Source: Pseudonocardia bannensis
GTDB lineage: Bacteria; Actinomycetota; Actinomycetes; Mycobacteriales; Pseudonocardiaceae
Length of the DNA stretch: 64,000 nucleotides
Assembly: GCF_012911875.1 (NCBI RefSeq)
Contig: NZ_JAAXKZ010000010.1
Location: 22,116 to 86,115, forward strand
Reading direction: 5' to 3'
Positions 21,428-33,565 of the stretch are shown here, piece after piece. The stretch's first letter is position 1. Each line of letters starts with the position of its first letter. Made by a program: the position numbers and the translations under genes. Below the pieces are notes generated by a model, which saw only the letters and a program-made list of their open reading frames with translations, made no database searches and was not told the origin of the DNA.

Positions 21428-22522
21428 TCAGAGCTCGACGAGCTCGCGGCCGGTGCGGGTGAGCACCTCCGGCACGCCCTCACGCACCACCAGGGTGTCC
21501 TCGATGCGCACCCCGCCGCGGCCGGCGAGGTAGACCCCTGGTTCGACGGTCACCGTCATCCCGGATGCCAGCGTCCCGGTGCCGGCCGCGGACAACGCGG
21601 GCGCCTCGTGGATCTGCAGCCCCACGCCGTGGCCGAGCCCGTGCACGAACTCCGCGCCGCGGCCCGCGTCGACGATCACGTTCCGGGCGGCGGCGTCGAC
21701 GCCGCTCACGGTGGCGCCGGGCACCAGCGCCGCCCGTCCGGCCGCCTGCGACGCCGCGACCAGGGCGTACAGCTCGCGCTGCCAGTCGGCGGGCGGGCCG
21801 AGGACGACGGTGCGGGTCATGTCGGAGTGGTAGCCGTCGACCAGCGCGCCGAAGTCCAGCTTGACCAGGTCACCGCGGCGCAGCTCGGTGTCGGTCGGGC
21901 GGTGGTGCGGGATCGCCGAGTTCGCCCCCGACGCGAGGATCGTCTCGAACGCCGGCCCGGTGGCGCCGTGCCCGCGCATCCGGTTCTCCAGGTCGAGGGC
22001 GACCGCGCGCTCCGTCCGGCCCGGGCGCAACCCGCCCGCCGCGATCAGGTCGGCGAACGCGCTGTCGGCGGCCGCGCAGGCCGTCCGCAACGCGGCGATC
22101 TCGGTCTCGTCCTTGACCAGCCGGAGCTGCTGGACGAGGCCCGGGGCGCGCTGGAGCGCCACCGCCCCGGCCGCGTCGGTCAGCGCCAGGTGCGCCTCCA
22201 CGGTCACCGCGTCGGACTCGAACCCGAGCCGGCGGACCCCGAGGCCGGCGGCCGCCTCCGCGAGCGCGAGCGCGCTCGACCGTTCGATCACCCGCTGCAG
22301 GTCCGGGACCTCGGTCGCACTCTGCGCCACGTAGCGCCCGTCGGTGCAGAACCGGGTGCCCTCCTCGTCGCGGGAGTGCACCAGCAGCGCCGCGTTCGAA
22401 CCGGTGAAGCCCGTCAGATAGCGGACGTTGACCAGGTCGGTCACCAGCAGCGCATCCAGGTCGGCCGTGCGCAGCAACTCGCGCAGCGCCTGGCGGCGGG
22501 ACGAGAACGGGGAGGGCGGCAC
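21428..22522 (-). CDS. pepQ: Xaa-Pro dipeptidase / aminopeptidase P family (PepQ)
   Basis: Cytoplasmic M24 metallopeptidase cutting X-Pro bonds. The 364 residues have a creatinase-like N-domain (about 1-130) and the pita-bread catalytic domain, with all five metal ligands visible in order: Asp in KLDFGA, Asp in HSDMTRT, His in HGLGHGVG, Glu in VEPGVY and Glu in RIEDT. It is upstream of efp-nusB with a 196 bp gap, as in Streptomyces. The divergent metallo-hydrolase starts 23 bp away. Confidence 0.92.
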   Translation of the reverse strand: MPPSPFSSRRQALRELLRTADLDALLVTDLVNVRYLTGFTGSNAALLVHSRDEEGTRFCTDGRYVAQSATEVPDLQRVIERSSALALAEAAAGLGVRRLGFESDAVTVEAHLALTDAAGAVALQRAPGLVQQLRLVKDETEIAALRTACAAADSAFADLIAAGGLRPGRTERAVALDLENRMRGHGATGPAFETILASGANSAIPHHRPTDTELRRGDLVKLDFGALVDGYHSDMTRTVVLGPPADWQRELYALVAASQAAGRAALVPGATVSGVDAAARNVIVDAGRGAEFVHGLGHGVGLQIHEAPALSAAGTGTLASGMTVTVEPGVYLAGRGGVRIEDTLVVREGVPEVLTRTGRELVEL

Positions 22523-22545
22523 CCGGTCAGCCTAGGCTGGCGCCC

Positions 22546-23253
22546 ATGGACGACGGCGTGTACTTCCGTCAGCTGCTCTCCGGCCAGGACTTCGCGGTGG
22601 GCGATCCGATCGCCACCCAGATGGTCAACTTCTCCTACCTGATCGGCGATCCGGCGTCGCGGGAGGCCGTGGTGGTCGATCCGGCCTACGCCCCGGGCGA
22701 CCTCCTCGACGTGCTGGCCGCGGACGACATGCGGCTGGCCGGTGTGCTCGTCACCCACCACCACCCCGACCACGTGGGCGGCTCGCTCATGGGGCACCCG
22801 CTGGCGGGGCTCGCCGAGCTGCTGGGTGCGGCGCCGGTGCCGGTGCACGTCAACCGGCACGAGGCCGAGTGGGTGCGTCGCTCCACCGGGATCTCGGCCA
22901 CCGATCTCACCCCGCACGACCACGACGACGTCGTCGAGGTGGGGGCGGTGCCGATCCGGCTGCTGCACACTCCCGGCCACACGCCGGGGAGCCAGTGCTT
23001 CCTCGTCGACGGGAGGCTGGTCGCGGGCGATACCCTGTTCCTGCAGGGCTGCGGTCGCACCGACTTCCCCGGCGGCGACCCCGACGCCATGTACGACAGC
23101 CTCCAGCGGCTGGCGGCGCTCACCGGCGACCCGGTCGTGCATCCCGGTCACCGGTACTCGCCGGAGGCGTCGGCCGCCCTGTCGGAGGTGCGGCGCAGCA
23201 ACATGGTGTTCCGGCCGGGGTCGCTGGAGGAGTTCCGGACGGCGTTCGGCTGA
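22546..23253 (+). CDS. Metallo-beta-lactamase fold hydrolase (glyoxalase II-like)
   Basis: A 235-residue MBL-fold protein. THHHPDHVGG supplies the first metal set, HTPGHTPGS and AGDTLF the next, and HPGHRYSPEA the last His. This is the layout of hydroxyacylglutathione hydrolase-like and persulfide dioxygenase-like enzymes; in actinobacteria the thiol would be mycothiol. The substrate is not determinable. Transcribed divergently from pepQ. Confidence 0.85.
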   Translation: MDDGVYFRQLLSGQDFAVGDPIATQMVNFSYLIGDPASREAVVVDPAYAPGDLLDVLAADDMRLAGVLVTHHHPDHVGGSLMGHPLAGLAELLGAAPVPVHVNRHEAEWVRRSTGISATDLTPHDHDDVVEVGAVPIRLLHTPGHTPGSQCFLVDGRLVAGDTLFLQGCGRTDFPGGDPDAMYDSLQRLAALTGDPVVHPGHRYSPEASAALSEVRRSNMVFRPGSLEEFRTAFG

Positions 23254-23313
23254 GCCGTACGGGCATCGCCGAGCGGCACCACACGGGTTCGCCGCGCCGC
23301 CCGTCGAACAGCG

Positions 23314-23368
23314 GGCCACCCCGCGCGTTCCGTCGCCACGCGCGGGTTCTGCCCGCCACGCGCGCGTC
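23314..23368. repeat. GC-rich intergenic palindromic motif, copy 2
   Basis: In the 23254-23441 gap. GGCCACCCCGCGCG (23314-23327) and ACGCGCGGGTTCTG (23338-23351) are exact copies of segments at 1705-1731. The latter continues into CCCGCCACGCGCGCG, forming a GCGGG-TTCTG-CCCGC hairpin. Lying between convergent ends of the MBL gene and aroB, it may act as a bidirectional terminator. Confidence 0.5.
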
Positions 23369-23441
23369 CGGGCGCGCGCATGGCATCGGTAACGCGCGTG
23401 GAGCGCCATCACCCGCAAGGCGCGCCGGGCGGGGGGCCGGC

Positions 23442-25162
<1,721 letters not shown>

Positions 25163-25169
25163 CGGCCGC

Positions 25170-26351
25170 TCATCGCGCCATGCTCCCGCCGGCCTCCCGG
25201 TAGGCCCGCACGTTGCGGGCCGTCTCCGGCAGCGAGTCCCCACCGAACTTCTCCAGCACCGCGTCGGCCAGGACCAGCGCGACCATCGCTTCGGCCACCA
25301 CTCCCGCGGCGGGGACCGCGCACACGTCGGAGCGCTGGTGGATGGCCTGTGCAGGCTCACCGGTCGCCACGTCGACGGTCTGCAGCGCACGGGGCACCGT
25401 GGAGATGGGCTTCATCGCCACCCGGACCCGCACCGGCTCGCCGTTGGTCATGCCGCCCTCGATGCCACCGGCGCGGTTGGACAGCCGCTGGACGGGGTCG
25501 CCGGGCACCATCTCGTCGTGCGCCGCGCTACCGCGCCGGCGGGCCGTGCGGAAGCCGTCGCCGATCTCCACGCCCTTCATGGCCTGGATGCCCATCAGCG
25601 CCGCGGCCAGCCGGGCGTCGAGACGCCGGTCGGAGTGCACGTAGGAACCGACACCGACGGGCATCCCGTAGGCGATCACCTCGACGACCCCGCCGAGGGT
25701 GTCGCCGTCGCGTTGCGCGGCGTCGACCTCGGCCACCATCGCCTCGGTGGCGGCCTCGGAGAACGCCCGGACCGGGCTGGCGTCCACCCGCTCCAGGTCA
25801 CCGGGGCCGGGCAGCTCGCCATCGGGCGCCTCGGCCTCACCGAGCGCGATGACGTGGGACACGATGTCGACGCCGAGGGCCTGCTTGAGGAACGCCTTGG
25901 CGACGGTGCCCAGCACGACCCGGGACGCGGTCTCCCGCGCGCTGGCCCGCTCGAGCACCGGGCGCGCGTCGTCGAAGCCGAACTTCGTCATGCCGGCCAG
26001 GTCGGCGTGTCCCGGCCGAGGCCGGGTGAGCGGGGCGTTGCGGGCCCGGTTGGCGATCAGCTCGGGGTCCACCGGGTCGGCCGCCATCACGGTCTCCCAC
26101 TTGGGCCACTCGGTGTTGCCGATCCGGACCGCGACCGGCCCGCCCTGGGTCACCCCGTGCCGAACCCCGCCGATCACCTCGAGCTCGTCGGCCTCGAACT
26201 TCATCCGCGCACCCCGGCCGTAGCCCAGGCGGCGGCGGGCCAGCTCGGCGGCCAGCTCCTTGGTGGTGATCTCGACGCCGGCGACCATGCCCTCGAGGAC
26301 GGCAACCAGCGCGGGACCGTGGGACTCCCCGGCGGTGATCCAACGCAACAC
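25170..26351 (-). CDS. aroC: Chorismate synthase
   Basis: Final shikimate step, reduced-FMN dependent. The 393 residues contain all signature segments: [19 protein letters not shown] at the start, [34 protein letters not shown], and [19 protein letters not shown] 26351 follows a GAGG ribosome binding site; the open frame runs further back through the prepilin peptidase gene only as a shadow. First of aroC-aroK-aroB. Confidence 0.97.
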   Translation of the reverse strand: MLRWITAGESHGPALVAVLEGMVAGVEITTKELAAELARRRLGYGRGARMKFEADELEVIGGVRHGVTQGGPVAVRIGNTEWPKWETVMAADPVDPELIANRARNAPLTRPRPGHADLAGMTKFGFDDARPVLERASARETASRVVLGTVAKAFLKQALGVDIVSHVIALGEAEAPDGELPGPGDLERVDASPVRAFSEAATEAMVAEVDAAQRDGDTLGGVVEVIAYGMPVGVGSYVHSDRRLDARLAAALMGIQAMKGVEIGDGFRTARRRGSAAHDEMVPGDPVQRLSNRAGGIEGGMTNGEPVRVRVAMKPISTVPRALQTVDVATGEPAQAIHQRSDVCAVPAAGVVAEAMVALVLADAVLEKFGGDSLPETARNVRAYREAGGSMAR

Positions 26352-26364
26352 GAAGGCAATCCTC

Positions 26365-27105
26365 TCACCCCGTCCCGGCGGTGGCGCCCGTACCCGCCAC
26401 CACCAGCCACCCGGCGGCAAGCATCGAAGGGCCGTGCGGCAACTCGGCGTCCCGGGCCAGCACGCCGCGGGCGAGGCCCACCACGGCCACCGACCCGGTG
26501 ATGACCGCCGCGAGCAGCGCCCCGAGCGGCACGGACGCCCAGGACACCGCGGCCAGCACCGCACCGAGCGGCGCGGCGAGCTTCACGTCGCCCGCCCCCA
26601 GCGCGCGCGGCACCACCAGGTGCACCAGGGCGTGGGCGGCCGACAGGACGGCGGCACCGGCTGCGGCCCGCAGCACCGTTGCGGGCCCGAGCGGCAGCAG
26701 CAACAGCAGCACGCCGGGCAGCGCCGGGAGCGTCAAGGCATCCGGCAACCGGTGGTGCAGCACGTCGACGGCCGCCGCCGCGACCGCCAGCCAGCCGAGC
26801 CCGAGCAGCACGGGCAGCCAGCCGAAGGGCAGCGCACCCGCTCTCCACGCCGCACCGGAGAGGGCCCACAGCGCCGCCACCGCCGCCTCGCACCAGCCGG
26901 GCGGGACCCGTGCGCCCCGGCGAAGGCGGGCGAGCAGCAGCCTGGCCGTGGCTCCGGCGGGCAGGCCGGCGACGGCGAACGCGGCGACAGCTACGGCGCT
27001 GGCAGCGGCGGTGGAGGCAGCGGCGACGGCACCGGCAGTCGCGGTGGTGGAGGCGGCGACCGAGACGGCGGCGGTGGAGGCGGCCCCGGCTGGGGTGGCG
27101 AACAT
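26365..27105 (-). CDS. Prepilin peptidase, A24 family
   Basis: Membrane aspartyl protease that processes type IV pilin-like leader peptides. The two catalytic Asp are in [13 protein letters not shown] and GAGDVKL. The zinc-binding, methylating N-domain of full PilD proteins is absent, as in many actinobacterial forms. The first ~40 residues are almost only Ala, Ser, Thr and Val, encoded by near-repetitive GGC/GGT triplets. No pilin genes are in the window, so the substrate is unknown. ATG 27105 is chosen; GTG 27138 is an alternative. It lies 13 bp upstream of aroC. Confidence 0.75.
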   Translation of the reverse strand: MFATPAGAASTAAVSVAASTTATAGAVAAASTAAASAVAVAAFAVAGLPAGATARLLLARLRRGARVPPGWCEAAVAALWALSGAAWRAGALPFGWLPVLLGLGWLAVAAAAVDVLHHRLPDALTLPALPGVLLLLLPLGPATVLRAAAGAAVLSAAHALVHLVVPRALGAGDVKLAAPLGAVLAAVSWASVPLGALLAAVITGSVAVVGLARGVLARDAELPHGPSMLAAGWLVVAGTGATAGTG

Positions 27106-27299
27106 GCTTCGATGCTGTTCCCGCGGCCCCGGCTGCACCAGATCAGGCCCCGCGGCTGTGGATCAGCGCACCGGCATGTGCACAACCCGCCGCCCCGAGG
27201 CCGGTCTTGAACGAAGAACGTCGGGACGGACCGCTACGTGGAACCCGCGCCGGCGAGCGGGAGCCCGCCGCGTCCCGGCGGCGGCCCGCTGTCTCACCG

Positions 27300-28178
27300 T
27301 CACTCCGCGGGCCGTCCGAAGAACCCCGGCGGCGGCACCGGCGAGGGCCCGGCCGTCCGGTCGGTGACGACCTGCGCCCCGGCGGCGAACCGGCACAGCT
27401 CGCGGCCCGACTCCACCCGCGCCCGGAACGGGTCCGCGGCCGCGGCGCGGGTCAGTTCGCGTACCGGCAGCGGGCGGCGCCCGGCGGCCAGCACGAGGTT
27501 GCCGAACCGGCGGCCCCGCAGCACCTCCGGCGAGGCCAGCAGCGCCAGCTCGGGGAACACCGCGGCCGCCGTGGCCACCTGGGCACGGGCGAAGTGCAGC
27601 GGGGGGCCGTCGGCGAGGTTCGCGGCGTGGATCCCGTCCACGTCCAGCACCCGGGCGACCCCGCGCACGAACTCCACCGAGGTGAGGTGGGAGGGGATCC
27701 GGGCCCCGGCGAACACGTCGACCACCACCACGTCGACGCTGCCGTCCGGCACCTGCTCCAGCTCGTAGCGCGCGTCCCCCACGCGCACGTCGAGGTCGAG
27801 CCCGTCGGCCGGGAGCCGGGCGGCGACGAGGTCGACGAGCGCCCCGTCGAGTTCGACGACCCGCTGCCACGATCCCGGCCTGGTCGCCGCGACGTAGCGC
27901 GGCAGGGTCCAGGCCCCACCGCCGAGGTGCAGTACGCGCAGCGGCCGCGTCGGCGGTGCAGCGGCGTCCAGCACGTGCCCGAGCCGCCGCACGTACTCGA
28001 ACTCCAGGTGCGTCGGGTCGGACAGGTCGACGTGGGACTGGGCGGTGTCGTTGACCAGCAGCGTCCAGGCCAGCGGCCGGTCGGGGTCGGCGATCAGTTC
28101 CGCCGTCCCGTGGTCGACCTCGGCCCGGATGATCGCGGGTGAGAGCCGCCGCGGCGGGGGTTCGTCCTGCGCGGCCAT
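27300..28178 (-). CDS. Spermidine synthase-like methyltransferase-fold protein
   Basis: A 292-residue protein with the Rossmann fold of aminopropyltransferases: the LRVLHLGGGAWTLPRYVA glycine motif, VVELDGALVDLVAARLP with the acidic ribose-binding residue, DVRVGDARYEL and DVVVVDVFAGARIP. The catalytic Asp pair of true spermidine synthases is only partly matched (DVFAGARIP in place of DSxDP), so polyamine synthesis is doubtful; many such actinobacterial proteins are described only as spermidine synthase-like. It lies 17 bp after mltG, in the place where aroE usually sits. Confidence 0.75.
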   Translation of the reverse strand: MAAQDEPPPRRLSPAIIRAEVDHGTAELIADPDRPLAWTLLVNDTAQSHVDLSDPTHLEFEYVRRLGHVLDAAAPPTRPLRVLHLGGGAWTLPRYVAATRPGSWQRVVELDGALVDLVAARLPADGLDLDVRVGDARYELEQVPDGSVDVVVVDVFAGARIPSHLTSVEFVRGVARVLDVDGIHAANLADGPPLHFARAQVATAAAVFPELALLASPEVLRGRRFGNLVLAAGRRPLPVRELTRAAAADPFRARVESGRELCRFAAGAQVVTDRTAGPSPVPPPGFFGRPAE

Positions 28179-28195
28179 GTCCCGTCGATCCGTGA

Positions 28196-29395
28196 TCAGA
28201 AGGCGCCGTTGGCGACGGCCTGGCGAACGTTCTCCTGGTGCTCGGCGAGGGTCGTCCCGAAGCACGACGTGCCGTCGGTCCGGCACCGGACGAAGAAGAA
28301 CCACGGCCCGGCCTCGGGCCCCAGCGCCGCAGCGATCGCGGACCGGCCGGCCGCCGCGATCGGGGTCGGCGGCAGCCCGGAGACCGCGTAGCTGTTGTAC
28401 GGCCCCACCTGGGCGCGGGCCTCCGCCGTCGTGCGCAGGGCCTGCACGTCGAGCGGATAGTTGACCGTCGAGTCGAGCTCGAGCCGCTGGTCGATGTCGA
28501 GCCGGTTGTAGATCACGCGGGCCACCTTGGGCATGTCCGCGGTGATCCCCTCCTTCTCGACCAGCGAGGCGAGGACGAGCACCTGGTACGGCGCCAGCCC
28601 CACCGCATCGGCCCCGTCGACGATCCCGGTCGCCTCGAGCCTGGCCACGGACACCGCGAGCAGCCCGCGCAGCACGTCGGCCGCCGGCGTTCCGGGGGCG
28701 ACGTCGTAGACGCCCGGGACGAACAGCCCCTCCAGGCGGCGCACCGGGTCGGCCCCGTTGATGTCCTCGACCGCCCATGCGGGCACACCCAGCTCGGCGG
28801 GATCGGTCGTGGCCATCGTGGTGCGCAGGTCGTCCACGCTCACGCAGCGCCGCTCCCCGTCGAGGGTCGCGCAGCTGGCCTGCGAGATCAGGCTGAGCAC
28901 ACCGGGGGTGACCGTGCCGTCAGGCGCCCGGGTGTCGTCGAGCTGCACCCCGCCGCGGATCTCGAGCTGGCCGACGCGGGCCGCCGGATCGAGCATCCGC
29001 TCGACGGCGGCTTCCCCGGACATCCGGGAGCGCACCTGGTAGTAACCGGGCTGGATCGAGCGGATGCGGTCGTTGCCCGCGGCGGCCTCGGTGAACGCCT
29101 CGACGCTGGCCACCACACCGCGCCGGACCAGCATGCCGCCGATCTGCGTGGTCGAGTCGCCGTCGAGCACCCGGACGACGACGTCGCCCTCGCCGGGCCC
29201 GTCGAAGTCGTCGGTGCCGAAGACCGAGTCCAGCAGATAGGCACCACCGCCGAGGACGACGCCGAGCAGCAGCACGATCGACAGCAGCACCACGATCGTC
29301 CGCCGGCGCCGGCGCCGGGCCTGGTCACGCTGTTTCGCGCGCCGGGCAGCCAGCTCCTCACGTCGGCTCGAGAAGGTGTCCACGCCGCGGTTCAC
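28196..29395 (-). CDS. mltG: Endolytic murein transglycosylase MltG
   Basis: Cuts nascent glycan strands and helps terminate peptidoglycan chains. The 399 residues: a basic cytoplasmic N-terminus with many Arg/Lys, one transmembrane helix (about 34-56), a LysM-like region, then the YceG domain with LEGLFVPGVYDV and the catalytic Glu in LASLVEKEG. The C-terminal LPPTPIAAAGRSAI segment is intact. The gene order alaS-ruvX-mltG is conserved. GTG or ATG at 29395 is followed directly by the basic segment typical of homologues. Confidence 0.93.
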   Translation of the reverse strand: MNRGVDTFSSRREELAARRAKQRDQARRRRRRTIVVLLSIVLLLGVVLGGGAYLLDSVFGTDDFDGPGEGDVVVRVLDGDSTTQIGGMLVRRGVVASVEAFTEAAAGNDRIRSIQPGYYQVRSRMSGEAAVERMLDPAARVGQLEIRGGVQLDDTRAPDGTVTPGVLSLISQASCATLDGERRCVSVDDLRTTMATTDPAELGVPAWAVEDINGADPVRRLEGLFVPGVYDVAPGTPAADVLRGLLAVSVARLEATGIVDGADAVGLAPYQVLVLASLVEKEGITADMPKVARVIYNRLDIDQRLELDSTVNYPLDVQALRTTAEARAQVGPYNSYAVSGLPPTPIAAAGRSAIAAALGPEAGPWFFFVRCRTDGTSCFGTTLAEHQENVRQAVANGAF

Positions 29396-29566
29396 GCGAC
29401 CAGACCGGGCCGGCGCGTGCGGGCCTCATCGGGACGAACACCCGCACCCAAGGGGAAGAATGTCGGTTCTGTCCGGTACCCCGTCGCCCGTTCCACAACC
29501 TCGGAGGGTAACCAGGCCTCCCCCACACGGGACAGACGGGACCGGTGACCGGACGCAGTGGCCACG

Positions 29567-30028
29567 TCAGGTGTCCGTGCCCCGTCGCCCGGACCGTGCC
29601 GCATCCAGCCAGCCCTGAAGGATCCCCACGGCGGCGGCCTGGTCGACCACGGCCCGCTGTTTGCGGCCCTTGACCCCGCGCGCGGACAGCTGCCGGGCGG
29701 CCACCACCGTGGTCAGCCGTTCGTCGGTCAGCGCGACGGGCACGTCGACCACCTCGGCCAGCGCCGCCGCGAAGGCCTGCGCGGCCTCGGCGGCCGGGCC
29801 CTCCCGGCCGGCCAGGGTGCGGGGCAGCCCGACCACGATCTGCACGATGTCGTGCTCGGCGACCAGATCCGCGAGCGCCCGCAGGTCCGACCCACCCTCG
29901 ACGTCCCGCGGCACCGTGACCAGCGGGGTCGCCAGGATCCCGTCGGGATCGCTCAGCGCGACGCCGACCCGGACGGCACCGACGTCGATACCGAGCCGGC
30001 GTCCCCGGGTCGCCGCTTCCGGGGTCAC
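29567..30028 (-). CDS. ruvX: Putative pre-16S rRNA nuclease RuvX/YqgF
   Basis: RNase H-like Holliday-junction-resolvase homologue thought to mature the 5' end of 16S r[22 protein letters not shown] carries the first Asp, [16 protein letters not shown] the middle segment and LTDERLTTV the later acidic residues. 153 residues is typical. GTG 30028 overlaps the alaS stop (GTGA), so they are coupled. Confidence 0.93.
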   Translation of the reverse strand: MTPEAATRGRRLGIDVGAVRVGVALSDPDGILATPLVTVPRDVEGGSDLRALADLVAEHDIVQIVVGLPRTLAGREGPAAEAAQAFAAALAEVVDVPVALTDERLTTVVAARQLSARGVKGRKQRAVVDQAAAVGILQGWLDAARSGRRGTDT

Positions 30029-32706
30029 CCGCGGGCCGCCCCGGCCAGCTCGCGGCGCAGCGCCTCCACCGCGGCCGGTACACCGCTCGGGTCGGTGCCG
30101 CCACCCTGCGCGAGGTCGGGCTTGCCGCCACCACGGCCACCGACCGCCTTGGCGAACGCCGGGACGAGCTTCCCGGCGGCCAGCCCGCGGTCCCGGGCGG
30201 CGGACGTCGTCGCGACGACGAACGACACCTTGCCCGAATCACCACCGTCGGTGGAGAACAGCGCGACCACACCGGGGCGCGACCCGAGCCGGCCCCGCAC
30301 GTCGGAGGCCAGCGCCCGCAGGTCGTTGCCGCTGACGCCCTCGGGCGCGGAGACCGCGACGAGCGCGATCCCGTTGACGTCCTCGGCGCCGTCGGCCAGT
30401 GAGCCCGCGGAGGCGAGCACCGCGTCGGCGCGCACCTTCTCCAGCTCACGCTCGGCCGCCCGCAGCCGTTCGACGACGCCGCCGATGCGCTCGGGCAGCT
30501 CCTCCGGGCGGGCCTTGAACTGGTCGGCCAGCTGCGAGACGAGCACGTGCTCCCTGGCCAGGAAGCGGAAGGCGTCGAGCCCGACCAGGCCCTCGACGCG
30601 ACGCACGCCGGAGCCGATGGAGGCCTCGGAGAGCAACTTGACCAGCCCGAGCTGGCCCGAGCGGTGCACGTGCGTACCGCCGCACAGCTCGCGGGAGTAC
30701 TCACCGATCTCGACGACGCGCACGGAGTCGCCGTACTTCTCCCCGAACAGGGCCAGCGCCCCGATCTTGCGCGCCTCGTCGGGCGTCGTGATGAACGAGC
30801 GCACGTCGTGGTCGGCGATCAGCACCGCGTTGACCTCGTCCTCGACGTCGGCCAGCACCGAGGCCGGCACCGCCCCGCCGGGCGAGGTGAAGTCGAACCG
30901 CAGCCGGCCCGGCGCGTTCATCGAGCCGGCCTGGGCGGCGGAGTCGCCCAGTGCGCGGCGCATGCCCGCGTGCACGAGGTGGGTGGCGGAGTGCGAGCGC
31001 GAGACCGCCACCCGCCGGTCGGTGTCCACCTCGGCGTGCACCAGCGTGTCGATGCGGGCCTCGCCGGTGGTGACGGTGCCGCGGTGCACGATCAGGCCGG
31101 TGACCGGCGACTGCACGTCGGACACGGTGATCGTGAAGTCGGGGCCGACGATGACCCCGGTGTCGGCCTGCTGGCCGCCGCCCTCGGCGTAGAACGGGGT
31201 GCGGTCGAGCACGACCTCGACGGCGGTGCCCTCACCCGCGGCCGGCACGCCGGTACCGTCGACGATCAGCCCGACGATCACCGACTCGGCGATCAGCTCG
31301 GAGTACCCGAGGAACTCGCTGCTGCCCGCGGTGTCGAGCACCGCTCGGTAGGCGCTGCCGTCGCCGTGGCCGGTCTTGCGCGCGGCCGCGTCGGCCTTGG
31401 CCCGGGCCCGCTGCTCGTCCATCAGGCGGCGGAAGCCCTGCTCGTCGACCGTGAGCCCGGCCTCGGCGGCCATCTCGAGCGTCAGATCGATCGGGAAGCC
31501 GTAGGTGTCGTGGAGCTGGAACGCCTTGTCCCCCGCCAGCACCGTGCTGCCGGCCTGCTTGGTGGCCGTGGCGGCGACGTCGAAGATCTTCGAGCCCGCG
31601 GTGAGCGTGACGAGGAAGGCCTCCTCCTCGTTGCGCACCACGGCGGCGATCCGGTCGAAGTCGGTGACGATCTCCGGGTAGGCCGGGGCCATCACGTCGC
31701 GAACCACCTCGGCGTACGCGGGCAGCACCGGCTCGTGCACCCCGAGCAGCCGGGAGGACCGCACGATCCGGCGCAGCAGCCGGCGCAGGACGTAGCCGCG
31801 ACCGTCGTTCGACGGCGTCACGCCGTCGCCGATGATCATCACGCCGGAACGGGCGTGATCGGCGATCACGCGGAACCGGACGTCGTCCTCCGGCGAGATC
31901 CCGTACCGGCGACCGGACAGCTCCTCGGCACGGGCGATCACGGGGCGAACCAGGTCGGTCTCGTAGACGTTCTGGACGCCCTGCAGCAGGTACGCCACCC
32001 GCTCGACGCCCATGCCGGTGTCGATGTTCTTCGCCGGCAGCTCGCCGACGATCGGGAAGTTGTCCTTGCCGCCGCCCTCGCCGCGGACGTTCTGCATGAA
32101 GACGAGGTTCCAGATCTCCAGGTACCGGTCCTCGTCGACGACCGGGCCGCCCTCCCGGCCGTACTCCGGCCCCCGGTCGTAGTAGATCTCCGAACACGGC
32201 CCGCACGGCCCGGGGATGCCCATCGACCAGAAGTTGTCGGCCATCCCGCGGCGCTGGATGCGCTCGGCCGGGATGCCGGCGATCCGGCGCCACAGATCGG
32301 CGGCCTCGTCGTCGTCCTGATACACGGTGACCCAGATACGGTCCGGGTCGAAGCCGTACCCCCCGGCGTCCTGGCTGCCGGTGACCAGGTTCCAGGCGTG
32401 CTCGATCGCGCCCGCCTTGAAGTAGTCGCCGAAGGAGAAGTTCCCGGCCATCTGGAAGAAGGTGTTGTGCCGGGTGGTCCGGCCGACCTCGTCGATGTCG
32501 CCGGTGCGCACGCACTTCTGGATCGAGGTGGCCCGCGGGTACGGCGGCGGCGCCTCCCCGAGGAAGTACGGCTTGAACTGCACCATGCCCGCGTTGACGA
32601 ACAGGAGGTTCGGGTCGTCGAGGATCAGCGAGGCGCTGGGCACACGGGTGTGTCCGGCGTTGACGAAGTAGTCGGTGAAGCGGCGGGCGATCTCATGGGT
32701 CTGCAC
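30025..32706 (-). CDS. alaS: Alanyl-tRNA synthetase
   Basis: Charges tRNA-Ala. The 893 residues: class II aminoacylation core from the N-terminus ([51 protein letters not shown]), the editing domain with the zinc-binding HSATH and CGGTH motifs ([25 protein letters not shown]), and the C-terminal C-Ala oligomerisation domain. Complete and apparently active. Confidence 0.98.
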   Translation of the reverse strand: MQTHEIARRFTDYFVNAGHTRVPSASLILDDPNLLFVNAGMVQFKPYFLGEAPPPYPRATSIQKCVRTGDIDEVGRTTRHNTFFQMAGNFSFGDYFKAGAIEHAWNLVTGSQDAGGYGFDPDRIWVTVYQDDDEAADLWRRIAGIPAERIQRRGMADNFWSMGIPGPCGPCSEIYYDRGPEYGREGGPVVDEDRYLEIWNLVFMQNVRGEGGGKDNFPIVGELPAKNIDTGMGVERVAYLLQGVQNVYETDLVRPVIARAEELSGRRYGISPEDDVRFRVIADHARSGVMIIGDGVTPSNDGRGYVLRRLLRRIVRSSRLLGVHEPVLPAYAEVVRDVMAPAYPEIVTDFDRIAAVVRNEEEAFLVTLTAGSKIFDVAATATKQAGSTVLAGDKAFQLHDTYGFPIDLTLEMAAEAGLTVDEQGFRRLMDEQRARAKADAAARKTGHGDGSAYRAVLDTAGSSEFLGYSELIAESVIVGLIVDGTGVPAAGEGTAVEVVLDRTPFYAEGGGQQADTGVIVGPDFTITVSDVQSPVTGLIVHRGTVTTGEARIDTLVHAEVDTDRRVAVSRSHSATHLVHAGMRRALGDSAAQAGSMNAPGRLRFDFTSPGGAVPASVLADVEDEVNAVLIADHDVRSFITTPDEARKIGALALFGEKYGDSVRVVEIGEYSRELCGGTHVHRSGQLGLVKLLSEASIGSGVRRVEGLVGLDAFRFLAREHVLVSQLADQFKARPEELPERIGGVVERLRAAERELEKVRADAVLASAGSLADGAEDVNGIALVAVSAPEGVSGNDLRALASDVRGRLGSRPGVVALFSTDGGDSGKVSFVVATTSAARDRGLAAGKLVPAFAKAVGGRGGGKPDLAQGGGTDPSGVPAAVEALRRELAGAARG

Positions 32707-32776
32707 GGTCGGAACGGCTCTTTCGAGTTGTGCGATCTGGGATGCTGCGACGGCAGGGCAGCGGATCGGCGGTGGT

Positions 32777-33085
32777 CTAGTGCCCTGCCCGGCGCGCTCG
32801 CGCTCCGTGGCGCGGCGCGGGCTCCTCGACCAGCGCGTCGGCGACGGTAGGGACCTGGGTACCCGTGCGCCGCTCCACCAACTCGCTCAGCTCCTGCTCG
32901 CGGGCGACCATGCCCGCACGCACCTCGGCTCCGAACGCGCCCAGCCCGGCGCCGAGCTCGCGCAGCCCGTCGGCGAGGTTGGCGGCCATCCCGGCGGGGG
33001 TGAGGTTCTGGGCGGCCTGGGTCGCCCGCCGGCTGGCGTACGCCCCGGCGGCGACCCCCACGCCCAGCCAGAACAGCCGCTTCAC
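32777..33085 (-). CDS. DUF6167 family small protein
   Basis: A 102-residue actinobacterial protein of unknown function with a short N-terminal hydrophobic helix ([18 protein letters not shown]) followed by an amphipathic helical region. It is always found near alaS and the DUF948 gene in relatives. ATG 33085 overlaps the DUF948 stop by four bases, so the two products are made together. Membrane-associated, no catalytic motif. Confidence 0.75.
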   Translation of the reverse strand: MKRLFWLGVGVAAGAYASRRATQAAQNLTPAGMAANLADGLRELGAGLGAFGAEVRAGMVAREQELSELVERRTGTQVPTVADALVEEPAPRHGARARRAGH

Positions 33086-33492
33086 TTCGCCCCCCGGCGC
33101 TTGCTCCGGCGCTGGCGCAGCGAGTGCGCCCCGGCGTCCTTGCCGGCCTTGCGCGCCTTGATGGCCTTGTTCAGCCCGTAGGAGAACGCGGCGGCCCGCA
33201 CCAGCGGCCCCCCGAGCGTCGCCGTGAACAGCGAGGTCAGCACCGACACGTTGCTGGTGACCGTGCGCGCGCTGGAGGTGATGCCGTCGACCCGCTCGAG
33301 CTGGGTGTTCACCTGGTGCAGCGTGGTCTGCGCGTCGCTCAGCAACGGTGCACTGCCCTCGTGGGCCTTGCGGATCGCGATGGTCGCCTCGTCCAGCGTG
33401 CGGCCGAGTTTGAACAACGGCACCGCGAGCAGGACCACTAGGACCACGAAGGCTCCCGCGGCGATCAGTGCAGCGATCTGACCAGCCGACAC
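33082..33492 (-). CDS. DUF948 domain-containing membrane protein
   Basis: 136 residues with an N-terminal transmembrane helix (IAALIAAGAFVVLVVLLAVPLFKLG) and a following coiled-coil segment (DEATIAIRKAHEGSAPLLSDAQTTLHQVNTQLERVDGITSSARTVTSNVS), as in DUF948. The C-terminus is strongly basic. The arrangement resembles general-stress YtxG-like proteins, but the role in actinobacteria is unknown. Coupled to DUF6167 through an ATGA overlap. Confidence 0.8.
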   Translation of the reverse strand: MSAGQIAALIAAGAFVVLVVLLAVPLFKLGRTLDEATIAIRKAHEGSAPLLSDAQTTLHQVNTQLERVDGITSSARTVTSNVSVLTSLFTATLGGPLVRAAAFSYGLNKAIKARKAGKDAGAHSLRQRRSKRRGAK

Positions 33493-33565
33493 GTGCCCTC
33501 CTTGCGCCCGACCGACACTGGTGAAAGTGATCGTCGGTCAGGCTACTCCCCGACTTCCGCGCCGG

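Noticed and set aside
27000..27210. Gly/Arg-rich frame opposite the prepilin peptidase start, suggestive of a secreted repeat protein
   Set aside because: It is the complement of the Ala-rich helix-coding repeat; the catalytic Asp motifs fix the minus strand as coding.
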